A stretch of 9,825 nucleotides of DNA from Pseudomonadota bacterium (GTDB lineage: Bacteria > Pseudomonadota > Alphaproteobacteria > Reyranellales > Reyranellaceae): the NCBI GenBank assembly GCA_023436825.1, contig JAEZHS010000296.1, positions 1-9,825 on the forward strand, read 5' to 3'. This document shows, one piece after another, positions 1 to 5,944 of the stretch. Made by a program: the position numbers and the translations under genes. Every line of letters starts with the position of its first letter. Position 1 is the first letter of the stretch. The notes under the pieces are model-generated. The model was not told the origin of the DNA and searched no databases. It saw only the letters and a program-made list of their open reading frames with translations.

Positions 1-222
1 GCCGGCAACACGCTCTACCACCCGGTCGGCACCTGCAAGATGGGCGAGGATCCGCGCGCCGTGGTCGATTCGCGCCTGCGGGTGCACGGCATTCAGGGCC
101 TGCGCGTGATCGATGCCTCGGTGATGCCGACCCTCACCACCGGCAACACCAACGCGCCCACCATCATGATCGGCGAGAAGGGTGCGGCGATGATCTCCGA
201 GGATGCGCGCCGCGCGGCGTGA
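1..222 (+). CDS. GMC family FAD-dependent oxidoreductase, C-terminal fragment
   Basis: This is the last 73 residues of a glucose-methanol-choline (GMC) oxidoreductase whose beginning lies outside the window; the frame is open from base 1 to the TGA at 220-222. The end of the GMC C-terminal domain is clear: HPVGTCKMG (fragment residues 7-15) contains the catalytic histidine, and [11 protein letters not shown] followed by TTGNTNAP contains the second active-site residue, Asn51. His7 and Asn51 are 44 residues apart, the same spacing as the His/Asn pair of choline oxidase. Members oxidise alcohols or choline-like substrates using FAD, usually in the cytoplasm or associated with the membrane. The substrate cannot be told from the C-terminus. 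The family is certain; a choline- or alcohol-dehydrogenase role is only possible. Confidence 0.95.
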   Translation, partial: AGNTLYHPVGTCKMGEDPRAVVDSRLRVHGIQGLRVIDASVMPTLTTGNTNAPTIMIGEKGAAMISEDARRAA

Positions 223-243
223 CAGCACTGCTGGCGCTGTTTA

Positions 244-271
244 CAAGCGCAAACCTTAGTTGTTGCGCTTG
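244..271. repeat. Perfect 9-bp inverted repeat with 10-nt loop after the GMC gene
   Basis: CAAGCGCAA (244-252) is exactly complementary to TTGCGCTTG (263-271), with a 10-nt spacer. It lies 22 bp after the GMC stop codon. It could be a transcription-end hairpin, but no T-run follows on either strand. It could also be an operator, because its right arm overlaps the -35-like hexamer of the promoter candidate at 263-291. The repeat is seen directly; its role is inference. Confidence 0.5.
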
Positions 272-291
272 ATAGTTACCCGTGTTATTAT
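263..291 (+). promoter_or_regulatory. Weak sigma-70-like promoter candidate
   Basis: TTGCGC (263-268, three of six matches to TTGACA) is followed after exactly 17 bp by TATTAT (286-291, five of six matches to TATAAT). The stretch is AT-rich compared with its surroundings. Transcription would begin near 298 and run into the hairpin-rich segment at 352-500, where no protein gene is visible. It would then oppose the racemase-family operon. Chance hexamers of this quality are common, so support is limited. Confidence 0.25.
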
Positions 292-351
292 CCAGCGTTG
301 CCGTCTTCTCGGGCGGCTCCCGCTCTATTCATCGTCCATCCGCTTTTATAC

Positions 352-391
352 CGGCGAGGTCGCGGCCGATGGCAGCCGCTGACCTCGACCG
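352..391. repeat. Strong stem-loop, 15 base pairs with two single-base bulges
   Basis: The left arm 352-366 pairs with 375-391 in three blocks: CGG with CCG (352-354/389-391), CGAGGTC with GACCTCG (355-361/381-387) and GCGGC with GCCGC (362-366/375-379). Bulged A388 and T380 separate the blocks, and the loop is 8 nt. This is the most stable-looking structure in the non-coding DNA here. It could be part of a small RNA, an untranslated structure or an extragenic palindrome. Which of these cannot be decided from one sequence. Confidence 0.55.
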
Positions 392-413
392 ATGCTTCAC
401 GATCGTCGTCTGT

Positions 414-450
414 TTTTCCGCGGCCGTCCCTCGAAGGGGGTAGCGGAAAA
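414..450. repeat. Nested inverted repeat, extragenic-palindrome-like
   Basis: TTTTCCGC (414-421) is perfectly complementary to GCGGAAAA (443-450). Inside it, CCCT (428-431) pairs with AGGG (435-438) around a 3-nt loop. The result is a two-level hairpin of the REP-like kind scattered through intergenic DNA in many proteobacteria. The dispersed-repeat idea needs a genome-wide comparison; only the symmetry is seen here. Confidence 0.45.
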
Positions 451-482
451 TGCGCAAAATGCGGGAAATGCTTCATGCTCCT

Positions 483-500
483 CTCTCCCCAGGGGGAGAG
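483..500. repeat. Short palindrome CTCTCCCC-AG-GGGGAGAG
   Basis: CTCTCCCC (483-490) and GGGGAGAG (493-500) are exact reverse complements separated by two bases, 17 bp beyond the end of the racemase-family gene (which is read on the other strand). Pyrimidine/purine palindromes of this form are widespread as dispersed intergenic elements in alphaproteobacterial genomes. With no T-run next to it, a Rho-independent terminator for the minus-strand operon is possible but weak. Confidence 0.5.
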
Positions 501-517
501 GAATGTGAGGTCACAGC

Positions 518-1237
518 CTAGCTGAAGGCCTTCGGCCTCAGGCCCGCGTGGAACCAGGTGATCATCGAGTAGATGTCGTAGACCGGCAGGCCCACCGCCT
601 CCTGCAGGGCCGCGGCGTAGGGCGGCATGTTGGTGCATTCGAGCACGATGGCGCCGATGTCGGGATGGCTCTCCACAAGTCCCTTGCCGGCCTCGACGAT
701 GTCCTGGCGGGCGAGATCGACGTCGAGGTCCTGCTTCTCGCCCTTGATCAGCACGCGGAAGAATTCCCGGCCGTTCTCGGTGCCGGCGATCGGCGCGTCG
801 AGCGGCACGCCCGCTCCCTCGAGATGCGCCGGCGTCAGGCTCTTGGCGCTGATCGAAACGATGCCGACGCGCTTGCCGGGCGGCAGGGTCGCCTGCACCC
901 AGGGCACCTGCATCAAGGACGAGGTCGCCACTGGAACGCCGACGGCCGCCGCGATCTCGCGCTGGAAGATCGACAGGAAGCCGCAGTTGGTGGTGATCGC
1001 CTCAGCCCCGAGATCGACCAGGTCAGTCGCCGCGGCGACGAAATCCTGCAACAGGCCGGTCGCGCCGTTCAGCACGACCTTCTCCGGGCTGGCGCCGCGC
1101 ACGACGCGGAACAGCACCGGGAACGGCCAGGTCGTGCCGTTGCCCATGTCGCCCGCAATGCGCGGAAAGCGCGCTTCCAGCATCAGGATGCCGAGCGGCG
1201 CGCCGTAGATCGACTTGCCCCCTTTGGCGATACTCAT
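518..1237 (-). CDS. Aspartate/glutamate racemase superfamily protein
   Basis: The gene encodes a 239-residue cytoplasmic protein of the two-cysteine Asp/Glu racemase superfamily, which also includes hydantoin racemases and maleate isomerases. Both catalytic cysteine motifs are present: TTNCGF (Cys85) in the N-terminal half and LECTNMPPY (Cys201) in the C-terminal half. In this fold the pair works as acid and base across the active site. The length is typical. The ATG at 1235-1237 comes one base after the stop of the upstream receptor gene (TGA-C-ATG) and has a GAAGGTGG ribosome binding site a few bases before it, so the two are probably translated as a coupled operon. Pairing with a Bug receptor suggests action on an imported organic acid, hydantoin-like or amino acid compound. 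The exact substrate is unknown. Confidence 0.85.
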   Translation of the reverse strand: MSIAKGGKSIYGAPLGILMLEARFPRIAGDMGNGTTWPFPVLFRVVRGASPEKVVLNGATGLLQDFVAAATDLVDLGAEAITTNCGFLSIFQREIAAAVGVPVATSSLMQVPWVQATLPPGKRVGIVSISAKSLTPAHLEGAGVPLDAPIAGTENGREFFRVLIKGEKQDLDVDLARQDIVEAGKGLVESHPDIGAIVLECTNMPPYAAALQEAVGLPVYDIYSMITWFHAGLRPKAFS

Positions 1238-1238
1238 G

Positions 1239-2234
1239 TCAATCCACCTTCGCGCCGACGGCCTTCACGACCTCGGCCCATTTGGCGCGATCGCGCTTCA
1301 CCGTCGCGGTGAACTGCTCGACCGTCTCGTAGCGCGGCGTGTTGCCGAGTTCGGCGAGCTTCTTCTGGGTCTCGGGATCGTCCAGCGCCACCTTGATCGC
1401 GGCGTTGAACTTCCTGGCGACCACCGGATCGACGCCCTTGGGTCCGAAGATCGCGAACCACGTGTAGCTCTCGTATCCCGGGACGCCCGCCTCAGCGATG
1501 GTCGGGATGTCGGGAATGGCCGCGACGCGCTTCTTGGTGGTGACGCCCAGCAGCCGTACCTTGCCCGCCTTGTAGTGCTGCAGGACCGTCTGGACCTGGT
1601 TGAAGATGCAGCACACATCGCCCTTCAGCACCGCCTGGATGGCGTCGGGACCACCCTTGTAGGGCACGTGCACCATGTCCAGACCGGCCTTGTGGTTGAA
1701 CTCGGCGAAGGCGAGATGCGTGCCCGTGCCGTTGCCGGTCGAGGCGTAGTTGTACTTGCCCGGCGCCGCCTTCACCTTGGCGATGAAATCCTTGATCGAG
1801 GTCGCGTCGCTCACGTCCGGATTGACGGTCAGCACGTTGGACACGTCGACCAGGGTCGAAATCGGCGTGAAATCGGCTTCGACGTCGAAGCTGAGCCTGG
1901 GATAGAGCGCGGGATTGACGCCGTGCGTCGCCGCCGTGCCCAGCAGGAAGGTGTAGCCGTCGGGCTGGGCCCGCGCCACAACCTCCGAAGCGACATTGCC
2001 GCCGGCGCCGGGCTTGTAGTCGATGACCAGGCGCTGGCCGAGCGACTTCTCGAGCGACGGCTGCAGCATGCGAGCGATCACGTCGACGCCCGAGCCGGCC
2101 GGGAAGCCCATCAGGATGGTGATCGGCTTGCTCGGCCAATCTCCCGGGCTCTGGGCCTGCGCCGACGTGGAAGCCGCAGAGAGAAAGAGCGCGGCCAAGG
2201 ACGCGGCAAACGAGCCCACAAGGGCCTTCAGCAT
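1239..2234 (-). CDS. Bug/TctC-family periplasmic substrate-binding receptor
   Basis: The gene encodes a 331-residue receptor of the Bug family, the periplasmic component of tripartite tricarboxylate transporters. A signal peptide covers residues 1-27: Lys3, an Ala/Leu-rich core, then AQA before Gln28. The mature protein starts with WPSKPITILMGFPAGSG, followed by VDVIARMLQP, matching the ligand-binding entry of the family. PGAGGNVASEVVARAQPDGYT and the later VPYKGGPDAIQAVLKGDV and GVPGYESYTWFAIFGP are further family landmarks. These receptors bind carboxylates or other small organic molecules. No TctA/TctB membrane genes are in the window, so it may be an orphan receptor that uses permeases encoded elsewhere, as is common where Bug proteins are abundant. 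A GGAGA ribosome binding site sits about 6 bases before the ATG. It forms an operon with the racemase-family gene downstream. Confidence 0.93.
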   Translation of the reverse strand: MLKALVGSFAASLAALFLSAASTSAQAQSPGDWPSKPITILMGFPAGSGVDVIARMLQPSLEKSLGQRLVIDYKPGAGGNVASEVVARAQPDGYTFLLGTAATHGVNPALYPRLSFDVEADFTPISTLVDVSNVLTVNPDVSDATSIKDFIAKVKAAPGKYNYASTGNGTGTHLAFAEFNHKAGLDMVHVPYKGGPDAIQAVLKGDVCCIFNQVQTVLQHYKAGKVRLLGVTTKKRVAAIPDIPTIAEAGVPGYESYTWFAIFGPKGVDPVVARKFNAAIKVALDDPETQKKLAELGNTPRYETVEQFTATVKRDRAKWAEVVKAVGAKVD

Positions 2235-2296
2235 GATGGTCTCCTGAGGAGCGGATGATTTGACTGCTATGCTGGGGCAACGGAGGGAGAAAGACC
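2235..2296. promoter_or_regulatory. 62-bp divergent spacer between receptor and acyl-CoA dehydrogenase genes
   Basis: Both genes start outward from this spacer, so it must hold or adjoin the promoters for the receptor operon (-) and the dehydrogenase operon (+). The ribosome binding sites are clear on each side: GGAGGGAGA (2282-2290) for the dehydrogenase and AGGAGA, read on the minus strand, for the receptor. I see no convincing -35/-10 pair. TATGCT at 2269-2274 is a possible -10 without a good partner. CTCC-TGA-GGAG (2241-2251) is a small palindrome overlapping the receptor's ribosome binding site. Confidence 0.5.
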
Positions 2297-3475
2297 ATGG
2301 GCTACATGACCGACGAGCGCCGGCTGATCCAGGAAACGGCGCGCGCCTTCGCCATGAAGGAGGTGCTGCCGGTCGCCAACAGGCTCGATCCCGAGAAAGG
2401 CGACATCCCGCCGGAGCTGATCCAGAAGCTCGCCGACATGGGCTATTTCGGCATCGTCATCCCCGAGCAGTACGGCGGCCTGGGGCTGGGCGTCTTCGAG
2501 TATTGCCTGATCACCGAGGAGCTGGCGCGCGCCTGGATGAGCGTCGCTTCCATCATCGCCCGCGGCAACGGGCTTTCGGCCGGCCGCGGCATGACCGACG
2601 CGCAACGCGCTGTTTTCCTGCCGAGGGCAGCGCGTGGTGAATTCTTGGGCGCGGCGGCCATGTCGGAACCGAATGTCGGCTCCGACCTCGGCGCCATCTC
2701 CTGCCGGGCGCGGCGCGACGGCGACGACTGGGTGATCAACGGCAACAAGTACTGGTGCACCTTCGCCGACGGCGCCGACTACATCATGCTGGTGGCGCGC
2801 ACCTCCGATCCGCCCGACCCCAAGCGCAAGCATGTCGGCCTGTCGTCGTTCCTGATCGAGAAGCCGCGAGGGACGCTGCCGCCAGGCGTCAAGGGCGCGC
2901 CGATCCCGAAGATCGGCTATTTCGGCTGGAAGACCTGGGAGCTCGCCTTCGACGATTGCCGTCTGCCGGGCTCCGCCCTGATCGGCGAGGAAGGCCGCGC
3001 CTTCTACTACATCTCGGCCGGCCTCGAGCGCGCCCGCGCCCATACCGCCGCGCGCTCGATCGGTCTGGCGCGCGGCGCGCTGGAGGACGCCACCGCCTAT
3101 GCCCAGGAGCGGCGCCAGTTCGGCCAAGCCATTGGCGATTTCCAGAACACGCGCTTCCGGCTCGCCCGCATGGCGACCGACATCGAGGCGGCGCGTCAGC
3201 TCATGTATTTCGTGTGCGACGAGATCGACCAGAAGCGCCGCTGCGACAAGGAGGCGGCCATGGTGAAGCTCTTCGCCTCGGAGATGGCCGAGCGCGTGAC
3301 TTCCGAAGCGCTGCAGGTCTTCGGCGGCGCGGGCTACACCACCCTCCACGCCGTCGAGCGCTACTGGCGCGACGCGCGCCTGACCAAGATCTTCGAGGGC
3401 ACGTCGGAGATCCAGCAGCGCATCATCTCCGACCGCCTGCTCGGCAAGCCCCAAGAGCGCGGGAAGGCGGCGTGA
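2297..3475 (+). CDS. Acyl-CoA dehydrogenase
   Basis: The gene encodes a 392-residue cytoplasmic FAD enzyme that makes the alpha-beta double bond in an acyl-CoA thioester and passes electrons to electron-transfer flavoprotein. The length is normal. The helical N-terminal domain covers about residues 5-115. MSEPNVGSD (122-130) and the W-containing segment near 145-153 form the flavin and substrate cleft. ERRQFGQAIGDFQ (271-283) is the usual C-terminal-domain motif, QVFGGAGY (340-347) contacts FAD, and Glu367 in KIFEGTSEIQ is the expected catalytic base. The ATG at 2297 has a strong GGAGGGAGA site 6 bases upstream. The stop is followed one base later by the channel-like gene. It is divergent from the receptor/racemase operon, which hints at a shared pathway. 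Acyl chain preference cannot be read from the sequence; branched or aromatic acyl-CoAs are as likely as fatty ones. Confidence 0.96.
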   Translation: MGYMTDERRLIQETARAFAMKEVLPVANRLDPEKGDIPPELIQKLADMGYFGIVIPEQYGGLGLGVFEYCLITEELARAWMSVASIIARGNGLSAGRGMTDAQRAVFLPRAARGEFLGAAAMSEPNVGSDLGAISCRARRDGDDWVINGNKYWCTFADGADYIMLVARTSDPPDPKRKHVGLSSFLIEKPRGTLPPGVKGAPIPKIGYFGWKTWELAFDDCRLPGSALIGEEGRAFYYISAGLERARAHTAARSIGLARGALEDATAYAQERRQFGQAIGDFQNTRFRLARMATDIEAARQLMYFVCDEIDQKRRCDKEAAMVKLFASEMAERVTSEALQVFGGAGYTTLHAVERYWRDARLTKIFEGTSEIQQRIISDRLLGKPQERGKAA

Positions 3476-3476
3476 C

Positions 3477-3920
3477 ATGGAATTCGAAGCACCGGCAGGG
3501 CACATCATCCGGGGCATCCTGATGGTCGGCGCCACGGGCGTCATCCAGGTCCTGGCGCAACTGGCGCTGAGCCGCACGATGATCATCCTGCCGTCGCCCC
3601 CGGAGTCACGAGATCCGACGTTCTACATGCTCATCCACAGCGTCAGCGCGGTCATGATCCTGCTGGCCGGCCACGTGCTGCAGGTGATCTTGTGGGCGAT
3701 GCTCTATTTCTACGATTGGGCCGCGTTCAAGAGCTTCGGCACGGCCGTGTACTTCTCGCTGGCGAGCTTCACCACGCTGGGTGCTTCCGACCTTTCCCTG
3801 CCGCCGCATCATCGAATGCTCGGCGCCTTCGAATCCGCCGCCGGCATGATGATGTTCGGCTGGTCGACCGCCCTGCTGGTCGCCGTCGTTGTCCGCACCG
3901 ATCGCCGAGTCCGGCCTTGA
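3477..3920 (+). CDS. Small ion-channel-like membrane protein (Ion_trans_2-type pore)
   Basis: The gene encodes a 147-residue inner-membrane protein with probable membrane segments at about residues 11-38, 50-78 and 114-139. A pore-loop-like helix, SFGTAVYFSLASFTTLG (86-102), lies before the last segment. The arrangement helix, pore loop, helix and the ending MMMFGWSTALLVAVVVR resemble bacterial two-helix-per-pore potassium-channel-like proteins of the Ion_trans_2 type. The filter position reads T100-L-G-A-S-D105 where TxGYGD would be expected, so potassium selectivity is doubtful. The ATG lies one base after the dehydrogenase stop (TGA-C-ATG), with a purine-rich GGGAAGG stretch upstream, so it is probably co-translated with it. 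Why a channel follows a dehydrogenase is unclear. Base composition is somewhat less GC-rich than in the dehydrogenase. The pore-like fold is a good guess; ion transport is unproven. Confidence 0.75.
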   Translation: MEFEAPAGHIIRGILMVGATGVIQVLAQLALSRTMIILPSPPESRDPTFYMLIHSVSAVMILLAGHVLQVILWAMLYFYDWAAFKSFGTAVYFSLASFTTLGASDLSLPPHHRMLGAFESAAGMMMFGWSTALLVAVVVRTDRRVRP

Positions 3921-3935
3921 CTTGGGACGCACAGT

Positions 3936-3945
3936 CAATGCATTG
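3936..3945. repeat. 10-bp perfect palindrome CAATGCATTG
   Basis: This symmetric decamer lies in the 74-bp gap between the channel-like gene and the lipoprotein gene, about 50 bp upstream of the latter's start codon. It could be a binding site for a dimeric regulator of the lipoprotein gene. No convincing -35/-10 pair is visible next to it, so the role is only a suggestion. Confidence 0.25.
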
Positions 3946-3994
3946 GGGATGCGTGATCAAACAGCCGCTCTGATTTTGGCGTAGCTTGGAACGA

Positions 3995-4948
3995 ATGTTC
4001 TTGCGTCTCGCTTGTCTTGCAACGTCCTTGTTCCTCAGCGGCTGTGCCAGCACGCAGCTCAACTACAACACCGCCGATCTCGCTTCTTCGCTCAATTCGC
4101 TGACCAAGCGGCAGATCTTTTTCAACCTTGCCCAGGCCCTGACGGATCCGGAGTTCGTGCCCTCGCAGGCTACGATCTCCGTCGGCACGGCGACGACCCT
4201 CAACGCCATCACGCCTTCCGTCAGCGTGCCGTTGGGAATGCCGGTCGTGACAATGGCGCGTGACGGCACCGGGCGGTTCGCCGGCAGCCAGTTCTCCACC
4301 CAGGTCACGTCACCCGTGCCCACCCTTGGCGTTCAGATGACGGACGGCTGGAACCAGACCTGGACGATGGTTCCCATCAACACGGCGCCGCAGCTTCGCC
4401 GCCTGCGGGCCCTCTACCAGTACGCGACCGGGACAATGCCGCGCCACGACAACAGCCGGGACCTTACCCTCGAGGAGGCCGAGCGGCAGTTCATGTGCGA
4501 GTACCCGGCGCAGGCCTTCAACGTGTCGCCGACCGGCGGAAACGTCGTTTTCAGGATCGACGGCTGTCCGAACAACAACACCAAGGAAACGCAGTCGCGC
4601 GTCGTCCATGTCGACCCGACCTTCACCCAGGGACCAAGCTGCATTATCTGCATCGACGACCTCAACGCCAAGCAGCTGCGACCGCATGTCAATCCAAACC
4701 TGAAGTACCATTTCATCCGGACGCAAAAGACCGGCGACATGGTGAGCATCGGCTCGCATGGATCGACGAACTTCTACGCTTGCGGCTCGGCTCAGGGCGA
4801 TTGCCCGCGCGCCGGGCAGCAGGAGCCCTTCGACGGCCGCAAAGCCTTCAGCGATTTCATCCTGTTCATCTACGAGGTGGCGTCGTCGGCGTCGGCGACC
4901 GGGAGCGGTCGCCAGACGGGGGGCGCCTTCGTCTATTCGGTGCGGTGA
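3995..4948 (+). CDS. Hypothetical lipoprotein
   Basis: I do not recognise this family. Starting at the ATG at 3995, the product is 317 residues and begins with a lipoprotein signal: Arg4, a hydrophobic run, then the lipobox LSGC with Cys17 as the lipidated residue. A TTG three codons earlier would also be open, but the ATG places the signal peptide better. The mature part has six more cysteines: Cys168, Cys191, a C-I-I-C pair (216/219) and Cys263/Cys270. This suggests disulfides in a periplasmic or outer-membrane-facing protein. Residues 50-130 are rich in Thr, Ser, Val and Pro and look beta-rich; the C-terminal half has Asn/Gly/Asp-rich stretches. Ser follows Cys17-Ala18, so no Asp+2 inner-membrane retention signal is present and outer-membrane sorting is likely. 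Base composition is lower in GC than in the flanking genes, which may indicate acquisition. The last 16 bp overlap the end of the acetyltransferase gene on the other strand. Confidence 0.8.
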   Translation: MFLRLACLATSLFLSGCASTQLNYNTADLASSLNSLTKRQIFFNLAQALTDPEFVPSQATISVGTATTLNAITPSVSVPLGMPVVTMARDGTGRFAGSQFSTQVTSPVPTLGVQMTDGWNQTWTMVPINTAPQLRRLRALYQYATGTMPRHDNSRDLTLEEAERQFMCEYPAQAFNVSPTGGNVVFRIDGCPNNNTKETQSRVVHVDPTFTQGPSCIICIDDLNAKQLRPHVNPNLKYHFIRTQKTGDMVSIGSHGSTNFYACGSAQGDCPRAGQQEPFDGRKAFSDFILFIYEVASSASATGSGRQTGGAFVYSVR

Positions 4949-5415
4949 CGACGTCCTTCCGCCGTGAGTCGCTTGCTCATATGGACCACGGTGCCGACCG
5001 GAAGGGCGTCCTCGCGGTCGACCGTGTAACCGAGCCGGTGGTAGAGCGCGATGTTCTCGGCGAATCGCTGGTTGGTGTAGAGCCGGATCGTGTCGACTCC
5101 GAGCTCGCGCGCCAGCGTCTCGGCATGCGCCATCAGCCTGCGCCCAAGGCCGCGGCCCTGGAAGGACGGCGACACCGCGACGTTCTCGACCAGCAGGTGA
5201 TCAGGCTCGCGAATCGTCTCGATCAGGCCGGCAAGCGTGCCGTCGATGTACAGCAGATCGAAGCGATGCCTGGCGATGGCCGCTTCATAGTCGGCCGTCA
5301 TGGGCTTGGGCTTGCGGCCGATCAGCGGCACCCACTTGGCATAGGCCTGCCGAGTGAGGTCGCGGATCGCGGCGGCATCCGTTGCTTTGGCTCGTCGTAG
5401 CTCTACTCTGTCCAT
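4933..5415 (-). CDS. GNAT family N-acetyltransferase
   Basis: The gene encodes a 160-residue cytoplasmic acetyltransferase of the GCN5-related family, which moves an acetyl group from acetyl-CoA to an amine. The fold is complete: VELRRAKATDAAAIRDL (4-20) is strand 1 and helix 1, and VENVAVSP (76-83) is strand 4. Q86-G-R-G-L-G91 is the pyrophosphate-binding P-loop of motif A. LYTNQRFAENIALYHRLGY (112-130) is the motif B region, with Tyr125 in the usual general-acid position. The open frame runs much further upstream, but the family pattern begins right at the ATG at 5413-5415, and the rest is antisense to the next gene. No good ribosome binding site is visible. The acceptor substrate is unknown. 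Confidence 0.92.
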   Translation of the reverse strand: MDRVELRRAKATDAAAIRDLTRQAYAKWVPLIGRKPKPMTADYEAAIARHRFDLLYIDGTLAGLIETIREPDHLLVENVAVSPSFQGRGLGRRLMAHAETLARELGVDTIRLYTNQRFAENIALYHRLGYTVDREDALPVGTVVHMSKRLTAEGRRHRTE

Positions 5416-5433
5416 CACGAACCGGACGTTACC
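5416..5433. promoter_or_regulatory. 18-bp gap between two divergent start codons
   Basis: The acetyltransferase ATG (minus) and the DUF3237 ATG (plus) face away from each other with only 18 bases between them. There is no room for two ribosome binding sites plus promoters, and no Shine-Dalgarno-like run is seen for either gene. Promoters must sit inside the opposite coding sequences, or the messages are nearly leaderless. Both start codons are supported by where family homology begins. Confidence 0.55.
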
Positions 5434-5919
5434 ATGACCGACGACATCGACAGCTTCATCAGCACCGCGCCTGCCCTGCGTTTCGCCTTCGCGATCAAGG
5501 CCCGTGTCGCCCCAATCCAGGACCTCGGCCAGACGGCGCGCGGCCATCGCCGCATCATCGACATCCTGGGCGGCGAGGTGCACGGCCCGCGGCTCGCGGG
5601 CGAGATCCTGCCGGGCGGCGCCGATTGGCAGATCGTGCGGCCCGACGGCACCATCGAGGTCGTGGCGCGCTACACCATCAGGAGCGACGCGGGTGCGCTG
5701 GTCTATGTCCAGAACGAGGGCCTGCGCGTCGCCAGCCCCGAAATCCTGGCGCGCATGTCGAAGGGCGACCTGGTGCCGTTCGACAGCTACCATTTCCGCA
5801 CCGCGCCGCGCTTCGAGACCGCCGAGCCGTCGCTGAAGTGGCTCGAACGAGCGACCTTCGTCGGCGTGGCCGCGCGCACGCCCGACCGCGTCGCCATCGG
5901 CTTCCACGAGGTGCTTTAG
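5434..5919 (+). CDS. DUF3237 (UPF0311) domain protein
   Basis: The gene encodes a 161-residue protein made almost entirely of one DUF3237 domain. Family features seen are FAFAIKARVAPIQDLG near the N-terminus, then GHRRIIDILGGEVHGPRLAG and EILPGGADWQIVRPDGTIEV, each giving a strand of the small beta-barrel. A middle YTIRSDAGALVYVQNEGLR and the C-terminal FRTAPRFETAEPSLKWLE complete it. The family is widespread and often sits near catabolic dehydrogenases and hydrolases, but its biochemical role is not established. There is no signal peptide, so it is cytoplasmic. No internal methionine could serve as an alternative start before the domain, so the ATG at 5434 is well supported despite the absent ribosome binding site. 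It stands divergent from the acetyltransferase. Confidence 0.9.
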   Translation: MTDDIDSFISTAPALRFAFAIKARVAPIQDLGQTARGHRRIIDILGGEVHGPRLAGEILPGGADWQIVRPDGTIEVVARYTIRSDAGALVYVQNEGLRVASPEILARMSKGDLVPFDSYHFRTAPRFETAEPSLKWLERATFVGVAARTPDRVAIGFHEVL

Positions 5920-5944
5920 CAAGCCCGCTCTGCCCACCTGGGCC

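Larger units (their letters stand above)
223..517. other. Convergent intergenic region, non-coding and rich in inverted repeats
   Basis: These 295 bases lie between two genes that converge on them, the GMC gene and the racemase-family gene. Short open frames exist on both strands, but their translations are low-complexity, Arg/Pro/Ser-rich shadow sequence without a ribosome binding site, so I see no gene. The first 80 bases are noticeably AT-richer than the surroundings. The region holds four inverted repeats and a weak promoter-like pair, listed separately. None of the hairpins is followed by a clear run of T on either strand, so classical Rho-independent termination is not evident even though two genes end here. 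Confidence 0.7.

Noticed and set aside
483..500. Rho-independent terminator
   Set aside because: The palindrome is strong, but no T-run follows on either strand, so it is listed only as a repeat.
298..525. 75-codon plus-strand frame in the convergent intergenic region
   Set aside because: It starts with TTG, has no ribosome binding site, is low-complexity Arg/Ser/Pro-rich, and runs through the inverted repeats into the 3' end of the racemase-family gene.
1215..2258. Long plus-strand open frame opposite the Bug receptor gene
   Set aside because: It is Arg/Asp/Gly/Leu-rich with no recognisable domain and mirrors the receptor gene, which has a signal peptide, family motifs and a ribosome binding site.
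2267..3586. Minus-strand open frame of 439 codons opposite the acyl-CoA dehydrogenase
   Set aside because: It is an antisense shadow typical of GC-rich genes. The dehydrogenase on the other strand carries every catalytic motif.
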